NCBI GenBank assembly: GCA_022791455.1
Contig: JAAVZC010000001.1
Location: 434,001 to 498,000, forward strand
Length of the DNA stretch: 64,000 nucleotides
Direction of reading: 5' to 3'
From: Eggerthellaceae bacterium
Lineage (GTDB): Bacteria; Actinomycetota; Coriobacteriia; Coriobacteriales; Eggerthellaceae
Positions 55,859 to 64,000 of this stretch are shown piece after piece. The position numbers and the translations under genes were made by a program. Within the stretch, counting starts at the first letter, position 1; every line of letters begins with the position of its first letter. The notes below the pieces were generated by a model. That model was not told the origin of the DNA, ran no database searches, and saw only the letters and a program-made list of their open reading frames with translations.

Positions 55859-55982
55859 GCGCCCACGGCGGCCGAAGGATTGCACTCGACGCGTCGTCGG
55901 TCTGAGCTAACTCCGCTTCGCGGAGTGGATCTCAGCCCTCCTTTGGCTTAACCTCGCTCCACCCTTCAGCCGCCGCGCGCGC
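55859..55982. repeat. Dispersed repeat family C, copy 2
   Basis: The same core as 30410-30536. The central hairpin is ACTCCGC-TTC-GCGGAGT instead of ACTCGGGC-TGC-GCCCGAGT, so pairing is kept while the sequence differs. The outer arms (GGCGGCCGAAGG, CCTTCAGCCGCC) also differ from copy 1 yet pair with each other. Confidence 0.88.
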
Positions 55983-56013
55983 TGCTTGATTTGCACGGGA
56001 AAGGATTTCCTTG

Positions 56014-56508
56014 ATGGATAAGATTTACTTCACCGAGGGTGAGCGGCCGATTTCCCAGGTGGGCTCGGCGCTGGAGACGTTGGCGCAGACCATTCACGAT
56101 CGTCGCGATGCGGGGGAGGGCAGCTACACCTATCGGCTGCTTTCCGGAAGCGTTGACGCGCCGCTGAAGAAGCTCATGGAAGAGGCGAGCGAAGTGGCGC
56201 TTGCTGCGAAGGACGTGGAGTCTTGGGCGGCATCTTCCATCGCGGCGACGCTGGGTTTCGAGGCGGCGGCCGGCGAAGAGGCGGATGCGGTTTCTGTGCA
56301 GCTGCCTGCCGAGTATGATGAGGCCATCGACCACCTGCGCTACGAGGCGGGAGATGTGGTGTACCACCTGCTGGTGATTCTGGAGCGCTACGGGATTTCG
56401 CTCGACGAGTTCGCTGCGGAAATGAACGCGCGCATGACTGAGGATGCCATTGCCCTTCGCGAAGGGGTGGCGATGCTGCAACCGCAGCATGTCAAGAGAG
56501 GAAAGTAG
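56014..56508 (+). CDS. hisE: Phosphoribosyl-ATP pyrophosphatase with central insertion
   Basis: 164 residues from the ATG at 56014 (AAAGGA upstream). SYTYRLLSGSVDAPLKKLMEEASEVALAAK (split here as SYTYRLL and KLMEEASEVALAAK) gives the EExxE metal site, and YEAGDVVYHLLVILERYG the second ExxD half. About 40 extra residues lie between them, so the protein is half as long again as most HisE. It hydrolyses phosphoribosyl-ATP in histidine synthesis. It lies beside glmM rather than in a his operon. Confidence 0.86.
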   Translation: MDKIYFTEGERPISQVGSALETLAQTIHDRRDAGEGSYTYRLLSGSVDAPLKKLMEEASEVALAAKDVESWAASSIAATLGFEAAAGEEADAVSVQLPAEYDEAIDHLRYEAGDVVYHLLVILERYGISLDEFAAEMNARMTEDAIALREGVAMLQPQHVKRGK

Positions 56509-56513
56509 GGAAT

Positions 56514-57875
56514 ATGGCAAGATTGTTTGGAACCGATGGTGTGCGCGGTGTGGCGAACACCGAGCTGACCGCCCCGATGGCGTACCGCCTGGGTCAGGCG
56601 GCCGTGTATTTCTTGGGCAAGTCCATCGTGGTGGGCAAAGACACCCGCCTCTCTGGCGATATGCTGGAGGCGGCGTTGGTGGCGGGCATCACGAGTGCCG
56701 GCGGTACGGCGCTTCTGGCCGGCATCATCCCCACGCCGGGCGTTGCCCTGTTGGTGCGCGAACTGGGGGCTGCGGGCGGCGCGGTCATTTCTGCCTCTCA
56801 CAACCCGCCGGAGTACAACGGCATCAAGCTGTTCGACTCCAAGGGCTTCAAGCTTCCGGATGAGGTGGAGGACCGCATTGAGGGGTTCATCACTGCCGGC
56901 GGCTTGGAAGGTGTTGTGGAGCGCGCGGTGGCGGCGGGCGAAGAGGCCGCCATGCCCTCTGGCAACGATCTCGGGTTCTCCATTCCCGTGGCCCAGGCCT
57001 GCGAGATCTACATCGACCACGCGGTGAAGAGCATCGAGGCGCAGGAGATCAGCTTCGAGGGCATGAAGATTGCGCTGGACACCGGTCACGGCGCCAGCTC
57101 TCTTACCAGCCCGGAGGCGCTGCGTCGCCTGGGGGCCGAGGTGATCGTGATCAACGATGACTTCGACGGCATGGACATCAATGTGCAGTGCGGGTCCACC
57201 CATCTGGAGCCGCTGCGCCAGCTGGTGGCGGAAGTGGGCGCCGATGTGGGCATCGCCCATGACGGCGACGCCGACCGCGTGATGCTGATGACCGCTGAAG
57301 GGGACGAGATCGACGGCGATATGATCGAGGCCGTGTGTGCGCTCGACATGAAGGAGCGTGGCGTGCTCTCCGGCAACACCGCCGTTTCCACCGTGATGTG
57401 CAATTTGGGATTCGTCCACGCCATGCGCGACGCCGGCATCGACGTGGTGCAGACGAAGGTGGGCGACCGCTACGTGCTGGAGGAGATGCGCACCAAGGGC
57501 TACGCCATTGGCGGCGAGCAGTCCGGCCACATGATTCTGCTGGAGCATAACTCCACCGGCGACGGCCTGATGACCGCTGTGCAGTTCCTAGCCGCCATCC
57601 AGCGCAGCGGCAAGACGGTGGCGGACGCCTGTGCCGTCATGACCCGCTTCCCGCAGGAGCTCATCAACGTGCGCGTTGCGGACAAGGAGGGCGTCGCGGC
57701 GCGGCCGGACGTGGTGGCCGCCGTGGCCGCCGCCGAAGAGCGCCTGGGCGACAACGGCCGCGTACTCCTGCGCCCCTCCGGCACCGAGCCGGTAGTCCGC
57801 GTCATGGTAGAAGCCCTCGACCCAACGCTCGCCAAAGAATGCGCCGAGGCCATCGCGGAAGTGGTCGGTGCGTAG
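56514..57875 (+). CDS. glmM: Phosphoglucosamine mutase
   Basis: 453 residues. LFGTDGVRGVAN starts the protein; the phosphoserine loop is AVISASHNPPEYNGIK, the metal loop DGDADR and the sugar loop GGEQSGHM. It converts glucosamine-6-phosphate to glucosamine-1-phosphate for peptidoglycan and needs phosphorylation of the loop serine. AGAGGAAAG precedes the ATG. It lies five bases after hisE and ends with a terminator. Confidence 0.97.
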   Translation: MARLFGTDGVRGVANTELTAPMAYRLGQAAVYFLGKSIVVGKDTRLSGDMLEAALVAGITSAGGTALLAGIIPTPGVALLVRELGAAGGAVISASHNPPEYNGIKLFDSKGFKLPDEVEDRIEGFITAGGLEGVVERAVAAGEEAAMPSGNDLGFSIPVAQACEIYIDHAVKSIEAQEISFEGMKIALDTGHGASSLTSPEALRRLGAEVIVINDDFDGMDINVQCGSTHLEPLRQLVAEVGADVGIAHDGDADRVMLMTAEGDEIDGDMIEAVCALDMKERGVLSGNTAVSTVMCNLGFVHAMRDAGIDVVQTKVGDRYVLEEMRTKGYAIGGEQSGHMILLEHNSTGDGLMTAVQFLAAIQRSGKTVADACAVMTRFPQELINVRVADKEGVAARPDVVAAVAAAEERLGDNGRVLLRPSGTEPVVRVMVEALDPTLAKECAEAIAEVVGA

Positions 57876-57903
57876 CATTTCGACCGAAATATCATGCTTG
57901 CTG

Positions 57904-57934
57904 CAGGGCCGTTTGCGAACGGCCCTGTTTGTTC
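57904..57934 (+). terminator. Terminator of hisE-glmM
   Basis: CAGGGCCGTT and AACGGCCCTG form a perfect stem around a TGCG loop, followed by TTTGTTCT. Confidence 0.9.
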
Positions 57935-57970
57935 TCCTAGAATGGAGGGACGGATTCCAAGGAGGGGAAT

Positions 57971-59374
57971 GTGACTACCCAAGAGGATAATTTTGTAGCG
58001 GAAGAGGCGCGAGCCATTGAGGTGGGCGAGGAGCCGACTGGCAAGGCGCCGAAGAAGCGCGACGCCTTCACCACGCGCGCCGGGTTCATTCTGGCGTGCG
58101 TCGGCAGCGCGGTGGGCATGGCGAACATCTGGCTGTTCCCATATCGCGTGGCACAGCTGGGCGGCGCGGCGTTTCTGATTCCTTATTTCATTTTCGTGCT
58201 GTTGCTGGGATTCACCGGCGTTATTGGCGAAATGTCCTTCGGCCGTGCCATGCGCACCGGCCCCATGGGCGCGTTCGGCAAGGCCATGGAAATGCGCGGC
58301 GTGAAGAACGGCAAGACCATCGGGAAGATTGTCGGCCTTATCCCCACGCTGGGGTCGCTGGCCATTGCCATCGGTTACGCGGTGGTGCTGGGCTGGGCCT
58401 TTAACTACCTGGTGGCCTCGCTGGACGGCCAGCTAATGGCCCAGACCGACATGGGCGCGTTCTTCTCTGGCATCGCCTCCAGCTTCGGAAACGTGGGCTT
58501 CCACCTGCTGGGACTGGCAGTGACGTTCCTGATCATGATCGCCGGCATCTCCCGCGGTATCGAGCGTGTGAACAAGGTGCTCATGCCGCTGTTTTTCGTG
58601 CTGTTCCTGATAATCGCAGTGCGCGTGGCAACGCTTCCGGGTGCTGCCGTCGGCTACGAGTACCTGCTGGTGCCCCGCTGGGAGGCGCTGCTGAACCCCA
58701 CCACCTGGGTGTACGCCCTGGGCCAGGCCTTCTTCAGCCTGTCTTTGGCCGGATGCGGCACGCTGGTGTACGGCAGCTACCTGAAGAAGGACGTGGACGT
58801 CACCTACGCAGCCCGCAACGTTGCCATCTTCGATACTGTCGCCGGCATGCTGGCGGCGTGCGTGGTAGTGCCCGCCGTGTTCGCTTTCGGGCTGGATGTG
58901 TCCAGCGGCCCGCCGCTGCTGTTCATCACGCTGGCGCAGGTGTTCCAGGAAATGCCCCTGGGCGGCCTGTTCGCCATCATCTTGTTCGTGGCAGTGGTGT
59001 TCGCCGCCATCACCAGCCTCATGAACCTCTTCGAGGCGCCGGTGGAGGCGCTGCAGGAACAGCTGAAGCTCTCCCGCGGCGGCGCCGTGGGCATTGTGGC
59101 CATTGCCGCAGTGGCGGTGGGCCTGTTCCTGGAAAGCGGCGACGTGGTGTCGGTGTGGATGGACGTCATCTCCATCTACGTGATTCCGGTGGGAGCGCTG
59201 CTGGCGGCCATCATGTTCTTCTGGGTGTGCCCGCGCGGCTTCGCCAAGAAGCAGGCAGAGCTGGGGCGGCCGAAGCCGCTGGGGAAGTGGTTCGACTTCG
59301 CCACCCGCTACGTGTTCGTCATCGTGACCGCCGCCGTCATCGTGCTCGGCATCTTCTACGGAGGAATTGGCTAG
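57971..59374 (+). CDS. NSS-family sodium-dependent transporter
   Basis: 467 residues starting with GTG (AAGGAGGGGAA upstream). A charged N-terminus precedes about 11 membrane helices. The first helix carries CVGSAVGMANIWLFPY with the unwound sodium/substrate site, and IGEMSFGRAMRTGPMGAF follows. Bacterial members (LeuT, MhsT) import amino acids with sodium. The stop codon overlaps that of ppk1 on the other strand (CTAG). Confidence 0.92.
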   Translation: MTTQEDNFVAEEARAIEVGEEPTGKAPKKRDAFTTRAGFILACVGSAVGMANIWLFPYRVAQLGGAAFLIPYFIFVLLLGFTGVIGEMSFGRAMRTGPMGAFGKAMEMRGVKNGKTIGKIVGLIPTLGSLAIAIGYAVVLGWAFNYLVASLDGQLMAQTDMGAFFSGIASSFGNVGFHLLGLAVTFLIMIAGISRGIERVNKVLMPLFFVLFLIIAVRVATLPGAAVGYEYLLVPRWEALLNPTTWVYALGQAFFSLSLAGCGTLVYGSYLKKDVDVTYAARNVAIFDTVAGMLAACVVVPAVFAFGLDVSSGPPLLFITLAQVFQEMPLGGLFAIILFVAVVFAAITSLMNLFEAPVEALQEQLKLSRGGAVGIVAIAAVAVGLFLESGDVVSVWMDVISIYVIPVGALLAAIMFFWVCPRGFAKKQAELGRPKPLGKWFDFATRYVFVIVTAAVIVLGIFYGGIG

Positions 59375-61929
59375 AACCTGCCGGTGAAGAGGAACTTCAG
59401 GCGCGCGAAGAAGCCGGGCTTGGGCGGAATCGGGGGGTTGGCCAGTACGGCCAGCGTCTCGACCGGCGCTGCCTCCAGAGTAGTTGCCTCTACCAGCTCC
59501 GGCTGCTCAGTGCTTGCGCTTGGAGCTTCGGCCGGCTCTGGTTTTGATGCCTCGCCATTCGCGGCTTGCGGCTCTGTTTCTTGGAAGGCTTCGGCGCGCA
59601 CTGCTTCTTCGACTGCCGTTTCCTCTTCGCGCGGTTGCTCCTGAGGTGCTGCAGCCTCCTCGGCAACGTCGGCGCGCCGTACGGCCTTCAGCTCCGCCTT
59701 CGCCAGGGAGTCCTTCTGCGCCTCGGCAATCAGGAACTTCTGGGAATCGAATAGCTTCACCTTCCCCTTGGGTTTCGTTTCGGCGAAAAACCCGAGCGGG
59801 GTGTAGGATCCATCGGCCAAAAGCTCGCGCAATTTCGCGGTGTCTGACAGGCTCAGATCCAGGTAGCCGAGCACCTGGCGGCGCAAATCATCATCTAGGA
59901 TGGGCCAGGCTATCTCGATGCGCTTGTCCATGTTGCGGGTCATGAGGTCGGCGCTCGAGAGGTACACCTCCATGGATTCCTTCGGCCCGAAGCAGTAGAT
60001 GCGGCTGTGCTCCAGCAGCTGTCCCACGATGGACACCACCCGCACGTTGTCGGTGTAGCCTTCCACGCCGGGCACCAGGCAGCAAATGCCGCGCACGAAC
60101 AGCGTGGTGGGCACGCCTGCCTGCGACGCCTCGACAATCTTCTCGATCAGCTCTTTGTCGGTCACGGAGTTGGTTTTGAAGAACAGCCCGCATTCCGCGC
60201 CCGCCTTCGCCAGCGCAATCTGCTCGTCGATCTTACGCATGATGTTGCGCTTGATCTGGAGCGGGGCCACCCACAGCACGTTGTAGGCGTCGGAGGTGTT
60301 CTCCAGCGCCATGTTCTGGAAGAAGCGGGCGGCGTCGCGGCCAATCCCCGCATCGGTGGTGATGAAGGAGAGGTCGGTGTAGAGTTTGGCGGTCTTCTCG
60401 TTGTAGTTGCCGGTGCCCAGTTGCGTGATGGACTCCATGCCGTTCTCGCCGCGGCGGGTGATGGTGCACACCTTCGAGTGCACTTTGTAGTTGCGGAAGC
60501 CGTAGATGACGTGGCAGCCGGCCTCTTCGAAGCGCTGGGACCACTCGATGTTGTTGGACTCGTCGAAGCGGGCGCGCAGCTCGAACAGCGCCGTCACCTC
60601 CTTGCCGTTCTCGGCGGCAGCGATGAGCGCTTCGGCCAGGTGAGACTGGCGGGCCAGCCGGTAGAGGGTGATCTTGATGGAGACCACGTCCGGGTCGGTG
60701 GCCGCCTCGCGCAATAGCTGGATGAACGGATCCATCGACTGATAGGGGTAGCTGAGCAGCACCTCGTGCTCGCGCACCTGCTCCAGGATGGGGCGCTTGT
60801 GCGAGAGGCACGCCGGCCAATGGGGGGCGAAGGGCTCTTGGGTGAGAGCGGCGCGGGCGTCCGGGTCCTTCACGCGGCCGGCCAGCCCCCAGGTGAAGCT
60901 GAGGTCTAGCGGCACCGAGGTGACAAAGGTCTGGCCCTCGCGCAGCTGCAGCTTCTCCAGAAGCATCGCCTTCACCGTGTTGGAAAGCGGGCGTTCGCTC
61001 TCCAACCGCACCGGCGCCAGGCGGGAGCGGCGCTTCAGGATGCGCTTCATGTGCTCGCGGTAGTCGTCCCCCTGCTCCTCGGCGCCTTCGGCGGCGTCAA
61101 GGTCGGCGTTGCGGGTGACGCAGATGATGTTGGTGTGCTTCACGTGGTACATGGAGAAGATCTCGGCGGCGTACATCTCTATGGCGTGCTCGATCAGCAT
61201 GAACGGGGCGCCTTCGCCGGGCAGGTCGATCAGGCGGCTGGCCTGGCGCGGCAGCGGAATGATGCCGAGCGTCACTCCCTTTGCCCCTTGGTTCTTCGAC
61301 CCCTTCGAGCCGTGGGAGCCCTTGCCCTTCTCGGCGCTCACCGCGGTCGCCGCGTCTTGCGCCCGCTCCTCTTTCGCCTTCGCCTTTGCTTCTTTGTCCT
61401 TGCCGCCGTGCTCGCTCAGGCGCACCACAATGTAGAGGGCGCCGTTCTCCAAGTGGGGGAAGGGGTGGCGGGAATTGATGATCTGCGGCGAGAGGAAGGG
61501 CAGCACGCGGTCGTGCATGTGCTTGTCCAGAAACGCCCGCTGCTCGTCGGTGAGCTCGTCTTTGCGCAGGCTGCGGATGCCGTGCTCGCCCAGCAGTGCC
61601 CGCAGGTTCTCGTAGGTTTCCTGGTAGTAAGGGTACAGCTGGTGGCATTTTTCGTACACAGCCGCTAGCTGCTGTTCCGGAGTCATGCAGGACTTGGAAT
61701 CGATGATGGTCTTTTTCACGAGCGCGAGGTCGGTGAGGCTGCCCACGCGCACCATGAAAAACTCTTGCAGGTTGCTCCAGAAGATGGAGATGAAGTTCAT
61801 GCGCTCCAGCAGTGGCACTGACGGGTCGGCCCCCTGGTCCAGCACGCGCTTGTTGAAGTCCAGCCACGACAGTTCGCGGTTCTGCATATACGGCTGCTTC
61901 GTCATGACCTGCTCGTCCACGGCCATCAT
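59371..61929 (-). CDS. ppk1: Polyphosphate kinase 1
   Basis: 852 residues, longer than most PPK1. The N-terminal block has YMQNRELSWLDFNKRVLDQ. The catalytic part has HSKVCTITRR near the phospho-His and MTRNMDKRIEIAWPI late. Residues about 180-220 are a Lys/Ala/Ser/Gly-rich insertion (AKAKAKEERAQD, KGSHGSKGSKNQG), and the last 95 residues are an acidic Glu/Pro tail ending in an aromatic/basic FFARLKFLFTGRF segment. It makes polyphosphate from ATP. It is divergent from the PPK2-type gene. The first of two adjacent ATGs was taken. Confidence 0.94.
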   Translation of the reverse strand: MMAVDEQVMTKQPYMQNRELSWLDFNKRVLDQGADPSVPLLERMNFISIFWSNLQEFFMVRVGSLTDLALVKKTIIDSKSCMTPEQQLAAVYEKCHQLYPYYQETYENLRALLGEHGIRSLRKDELTDEQRAFLDKHMHDRVLPFLSPQIINSRHPFPHLENGALYIVVRLSEHGGKDKEAKAKAKEERAQDAATAVSAEKGKGSHGSKGSKNQGAKGVTLGIIPLPRQASRLIDLPGEGAPFMLIEHAIEMYAAEIFSMYHVKHTNIICVTRNADLDAAEGAEEQGDDYREHMKRILKRRSRLAPVRLESERPLSNTVKAMLLEKLQLREGQTFVTSVPLDLSFTWGLAGRVKDPDARAALTQEPFAPHWPACLSHKRPILEQVREHEVLLSYPYQSMDPFIQLLREAATDPDVVSIKITLYRLARQSHLAEALIAAAENGKEVTALFELRARFDESNNIEWSQRFEEAGCHVIYGFRNYKVHSKVCTITRRGENGMESITQLGTGNYNEKTAKLYTDLSFITTDAGIGRDAARFFQNMALENTSDAYNVLWVAPLQIKRNIMRKIDEQIALAKAGAECGLFFKTNSVTDKELIEKIVEASQAGVPTTLFVRGICCLVPGVEGYTDNVRVVSIVGQLLEHSRIYCFGPKESMEVYLSSADLMTRNMDKRIEIAWPILDDDLRRQVLGYLDLSLSDTAKLRELLADGSYTPLGFFAETKPKGKVKLFDSQKFLIAEAQKDSLAKAELKAVRRADVAEEAAAPQEQPREEETAVEEAVRAEAFQETEPQAANGEASKPEPAEAPSASTEQPELVEATTLEAAPVETLAVLANPPIPPKPGFFARLKFLFTGRF

Positions 61930-61962
61930 CCCCCTTATGCTTGTTTCCCCTGATAAGCTTCT

Positions 61963-61968
61963 ATTATA
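61963..61968 (-). promoter_or_regulatory. -10 box of ppk1
   Basis: TATAAT on the minus strand, about 35 bases before the start codon. The base at the -35 distance is only TGTAGG. Confidence 0.5.
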
Positions 61969-62072
61969 AGCGCTTTTCTCATATTCCTACAGGCGCGTTC
62001 GTTTGCTCGGGGTAGCGCTTCGTGAGTGTTACTATGACCTCAGCAAAGGCAACACAGAAGGGGGATGCGGCA

Positions 62073-63629
62073 ATGCTCGAGAAAGTGGACTTCGCGCAAA
62101 AGAAACTGCCGAAGAAGAAGTACAAGCCCGAATGGGACGCTTTGATGGAGCGCCTGGTGGTGCTGCAGCAGCAAGCGCACGCGGCCGGCGTGGGACTGGT
62201 GGTCCTGTTCGAGGGCTGGAACGGCGCGGGCAAGGGCAGTCGCATCTCCGACCTCATGTACAACTTGGACGCTCGCTCCACGAGCGTCTACGTGACGCCG
62301 GACGTGGAAGTGGACCGCGAGCGCGAGTTCGCCGGGCGCTCGTCGGGCGTGACCGGGTACTTCCCCCTGATGCAGGAATTCTGGAAGGCGCTGGGGGAGC
62401 GCAACTCCATCACCTTCTACGACCGCGGCTGGTACTCCACGGTAATGCGGCACATGATGTCCAACGCCCCCGCGCAACTGCTGATGCCCAAGGACGGCGA
62501 GCGCCACTATACCGAGTCCATCCGCGACTTCGAGCGGCAGCTGACCTCTGACGGCTACGTGGTAGTGAAGTTCTTCCTCCATGTGACCAAAGAGGGGCAG
62601 AAGGAGCGGCTGGAGGCGCTCTACGATGACCCCGCTACGCGCTGGCGCGTTTCGGAGGGGAAGATGAAGTCGGTTCACGGCTACGACGCCGCCTACGAGC
62701 TGTACGACCGCATGCTGGAGCGCACCGACTACGATTTCGCGCCGTGGGTGCTGCTGAACGGCGAGGATCGGCGTCGCAGCAACCTGACTATCGCGCGCAC
62801 GCTGGTGGACGCCCTGGAGCGGGCGCTTGCGGAAAAGCCGGAACGGGAGGCGGCCGAAGAGCTGCGCCCGGCCGAGGCGCCGGCCCATTCCCGGTTCGAA
62901 ATTGTCGAGGACTACCCCCAGGTGGAGACCATCGATCACGGCCTGGTGTTGCCGGAAGACGAGTACCGCGCGCGCAAGAAGCACCTGCAGAAAGAGCTGT
63001 TCCGGCTGGAGAACCTGATGTATCAGCGCCGCATTCCGCTCGTGATCATGTACGAGGGCTGGGACGCCGCCGGCAAGGGCGGCAACATCAAGCGGGTGGC
63101 GCAAGCGCTCGATGCTCGCGCCTACACCATCTTCCCGAGCCCCGCCCCCACCAAGCCCGAACTGGCGCACCCGTTTCTGTGGCGCTACTGGACGCGGCTG
63201 CCGAAGGCGGGCCATGTGGGCATGTACGACCGCAGCTGGTACGGGCGCGTGCTGGTGGAGCGCGTGGAAGGGTTCGCCACCCCCGCCGAGTGGGCCCGCG
63301 CCTACGACGAGATCAACGAGTTCGAGCACGATCTGGTGGATTGGGGCGCCATCCTGCTGAAGTTCTGGGTGGACGTGAGCCCCGAGGAGCAGCTGCGCCG
63401 CTTCGAGGATAGGCAGGCGGACCCCGCCAAGCAGTGGAAGATCACCGATGACGACTGGCGCAACCGCGAGAAGTATCCCCAGTACAAGCAGGCTATCGAC
63501 GACATGTTCCGCCTGACTTCCACCACCTTCGCCCCCTGGATTGTGCTGGAATCGGACGACAAGAAGTACGCCCGCGTGAAGGCGCTCGAGATCATTGTGG
63601 AGGCGCTGCGGCAGCGGCTGGGGGAGTAG
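62073..63629 (+). CDS. Two-domain PPK2: polyphosphate:AMP phosphotransferase type
   Basis: 518 residues from the ATG at 62073 (GAAGGGGG upstream); in-frame starts at 62022 and 62034 lie inside a likely promoter (TTACTAT). Two PPK2 domains follow each other: the first with FEGWNGAGKG and FYDRGWYS, the second with YEGWDAAGKG and MYDRSWYGRVLVERVEG. Tandem domains are typical of class II PPK2 (PAP), which phosphorylates AMP to ADP with polyphosphate. With ppk1 opposite, the cell can both store and use polyphosphate. Confidence 0.93.
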   Translation: MLEKVDFAQKKLPKKKYKPEWDALMERLVVLQQQAHAAGVGLVVLFEGWNGAGKGSRISDLMYNLDARSTSVYVTPDVEVDREREFAGRSSGVTGYFPLMQEFWKALGERNSITFYDRGWYSTVMRHMMSNAPAQLLMPKDGERHYTESIRDFERQLTSDGYVVVKFFLHVTKEGQKERLEALYDDPATRWRVSEGKMKSVHGYDAAYELYDRMLERTDYDFAPWVLLNGEDRRRSNLTIARTLVDALERALAEKPEREAAEELRPAEAPAHSRFEIVEDYPQVETIDHGLVLPEDEYRARKKHLQKELFRLENLMYQRRIPLVIMYEGWDAAGKGGNIKRVAQALDARAYTIFPSPAPTKPELAHPFLWRYWTRLPKAGHVGMYDRSWYGRVLVERVEGFATPAEWARAYDEINEFEHDLVDWGAILLKFWVDVSPEEQLRRFEDRQADPAKQWKITDDDWRNREKYPQYKQAIDDMFRLTSTTFAPWIVLESDDKKYARVKALEIIVEALRQRLGE

Positions 63630-63693
63630 CGCCGCCGAGGGAACGGGACGGCTACAAAGCGCGCGTCCGCGCCGCGCAGCCGCCGGTTTTTCC

Positions 63694-63722
63694 TTGCGTG
63701 GCACCGCCCTTCGGGGTACCAT
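63694..63722 (+). promoter_or_regulatory. Promoter of the 39-residue membrane protein gene
   Basis: TTGCGT at 63694-63699 and TACCAT at 63717-63722, 17 bases apart. Confidence 0.55.
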
Positions 63723-63779
63723 AGTTCTATTGACAGCAAGCAAGCGGGCCTGCGGGGCCCGTGGTCGAAGGAGTTCATT

Positions 63780-63899
63780 ATGGAACTGTTCGGTATTCAG
63801 ATTCCCATGGCTGCTATCTGGGTGGTCGTGGCCATCGTCGTCATCCTCATCATCGCGTTCATCGCCAAGGGCTTCATGGACGAGATGAAGAAGAAATAA
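63780..63899 (+). CDS. 39-residue single-span membrane protein
   Basis: A short gene with its own promoter, a GAAGGAG ribosome site and a strong terminator. The protein starts MELFGIQIPMAAIW, has one hydrophobic helix (about 10-30) and a short Lys-rich end (DEMKKK). The function is unknown; it may modulate a larger membrane protein. The clean signals on both sides argue that it is real. Confidence 0.75.
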   Translation: MELFGIQIPMAAIWVVVAIVVILIIAFIAKGFMDEMKKK

Positions 63900-63935
63900 G
63901 CGGCTTTCCGATATTTCTGAAAAGCAATAGAATGG

Positions 63936-63965
63936 CCCCTACATATATGTAGGGGTTTTCTTTTC
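63936..63965 (+). terminator. Terminator of the small membrane protein gene
   Basis: A perfect 20-base palindrome (CCCCTACATA and its complement) followed by TTTTCTTTTC. Confidence 0.9.
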
Positions 63966-64000
63966 TGGGGAACACTGCGAGAGAAGTTTGTCGTAGGAGC

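Overview
The window is GC-rich, tightly packed bacterial DNA. The gene set points to an anaerobic Coriobacteriia actinobacterium, most likely of the Eggerthellaceae. This is an inference from several features: a LuxR-type regulator with a large membrane domain beside a Tat-exported molybdenum oxidoreductase, many 4Fe-4S electron-transfer proteins, an LPKTG surface protein with VaFE-like repeats, and an actinobacterial style of core genes. No tRNA, rRNA, CRISPR array, phage or transposase gene was seen. The one recognisable structured RNA gene is the small SRP RNA at about 5001-5103.

Layout. 1-4900: a redox operon (sulfite-oxidase-type proteins, a Tat ferredoxin subunit, an NrfD-type membrane anchor), then a free-standing Ig-like module and, on the other strand, a tyrosine phosphatase carrying the same module. 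5000-9640: SRP RNA, a DedA protein, dnaX, the ybaB-family gene and recR. 9680-15300: an ATP-grasp protein, a probable small RNA, a PucR-type regulator, a mobB-mobA fusion and a multi-cluster ferredoxin. 15500-18100: an amino-acid ABC transporter. 18360-22000: a histidine phosphatase, a GNAT acetyltransferase and an HtrA protease. 22090-34670: the conserved chain pyrH-frr-uppS-cdsA-dxr-rseP-ispG-proS, interrupted between dxr and rseP by a mobile-looking repeat and a cell-wall-anchored surface protein. 34850-40220: a TIGR00300-type enzyme, an AT-richer two-gene module with a nuclease-like protein, a phasin-like protein, an rRNA methyltransferase and a NYN ribonuclease. 40450-47680: the LuxR regulator divergent from a molybdoenzyme operon (catalytic subunit, ferredoxin, unknown, TorD-type chaperone). 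47860-55800: rpoB and rpoC. 56000-63900: hisE, glmM, a sodium symporter, ppk1, a two-domain PPK2 and a 39-residue membrane protein.

The genes join into a few working units. The two molybdenum/iron-sulfur systems suggest anaerobic respiration, with mobBA and the TorD-type protein serving cofactor delivery. The pyrH-proS chain serves nucleotide, translation, isoprenoid and lipid-carrier supply. ppk1 and the divergent PPK2 form a polyphosphate pair. Between genes lie at least six kinds of self-complementary repeat. One family (nine sites) has entered coding sequence: it is read through in dnaX and cdsA and supplies the last codons of the surface protein.

The points most worth following are: one Ig-like module used in three different contexts within 5 kb; an RseP-type protease with a winged-helix-like insert and no PDZ domain; the coupled two-gene module at 36841-38138; an unassigned small RNA at about 11225-11356; and paired arms in repeat copies that differ in sequence but keep their complementarity.
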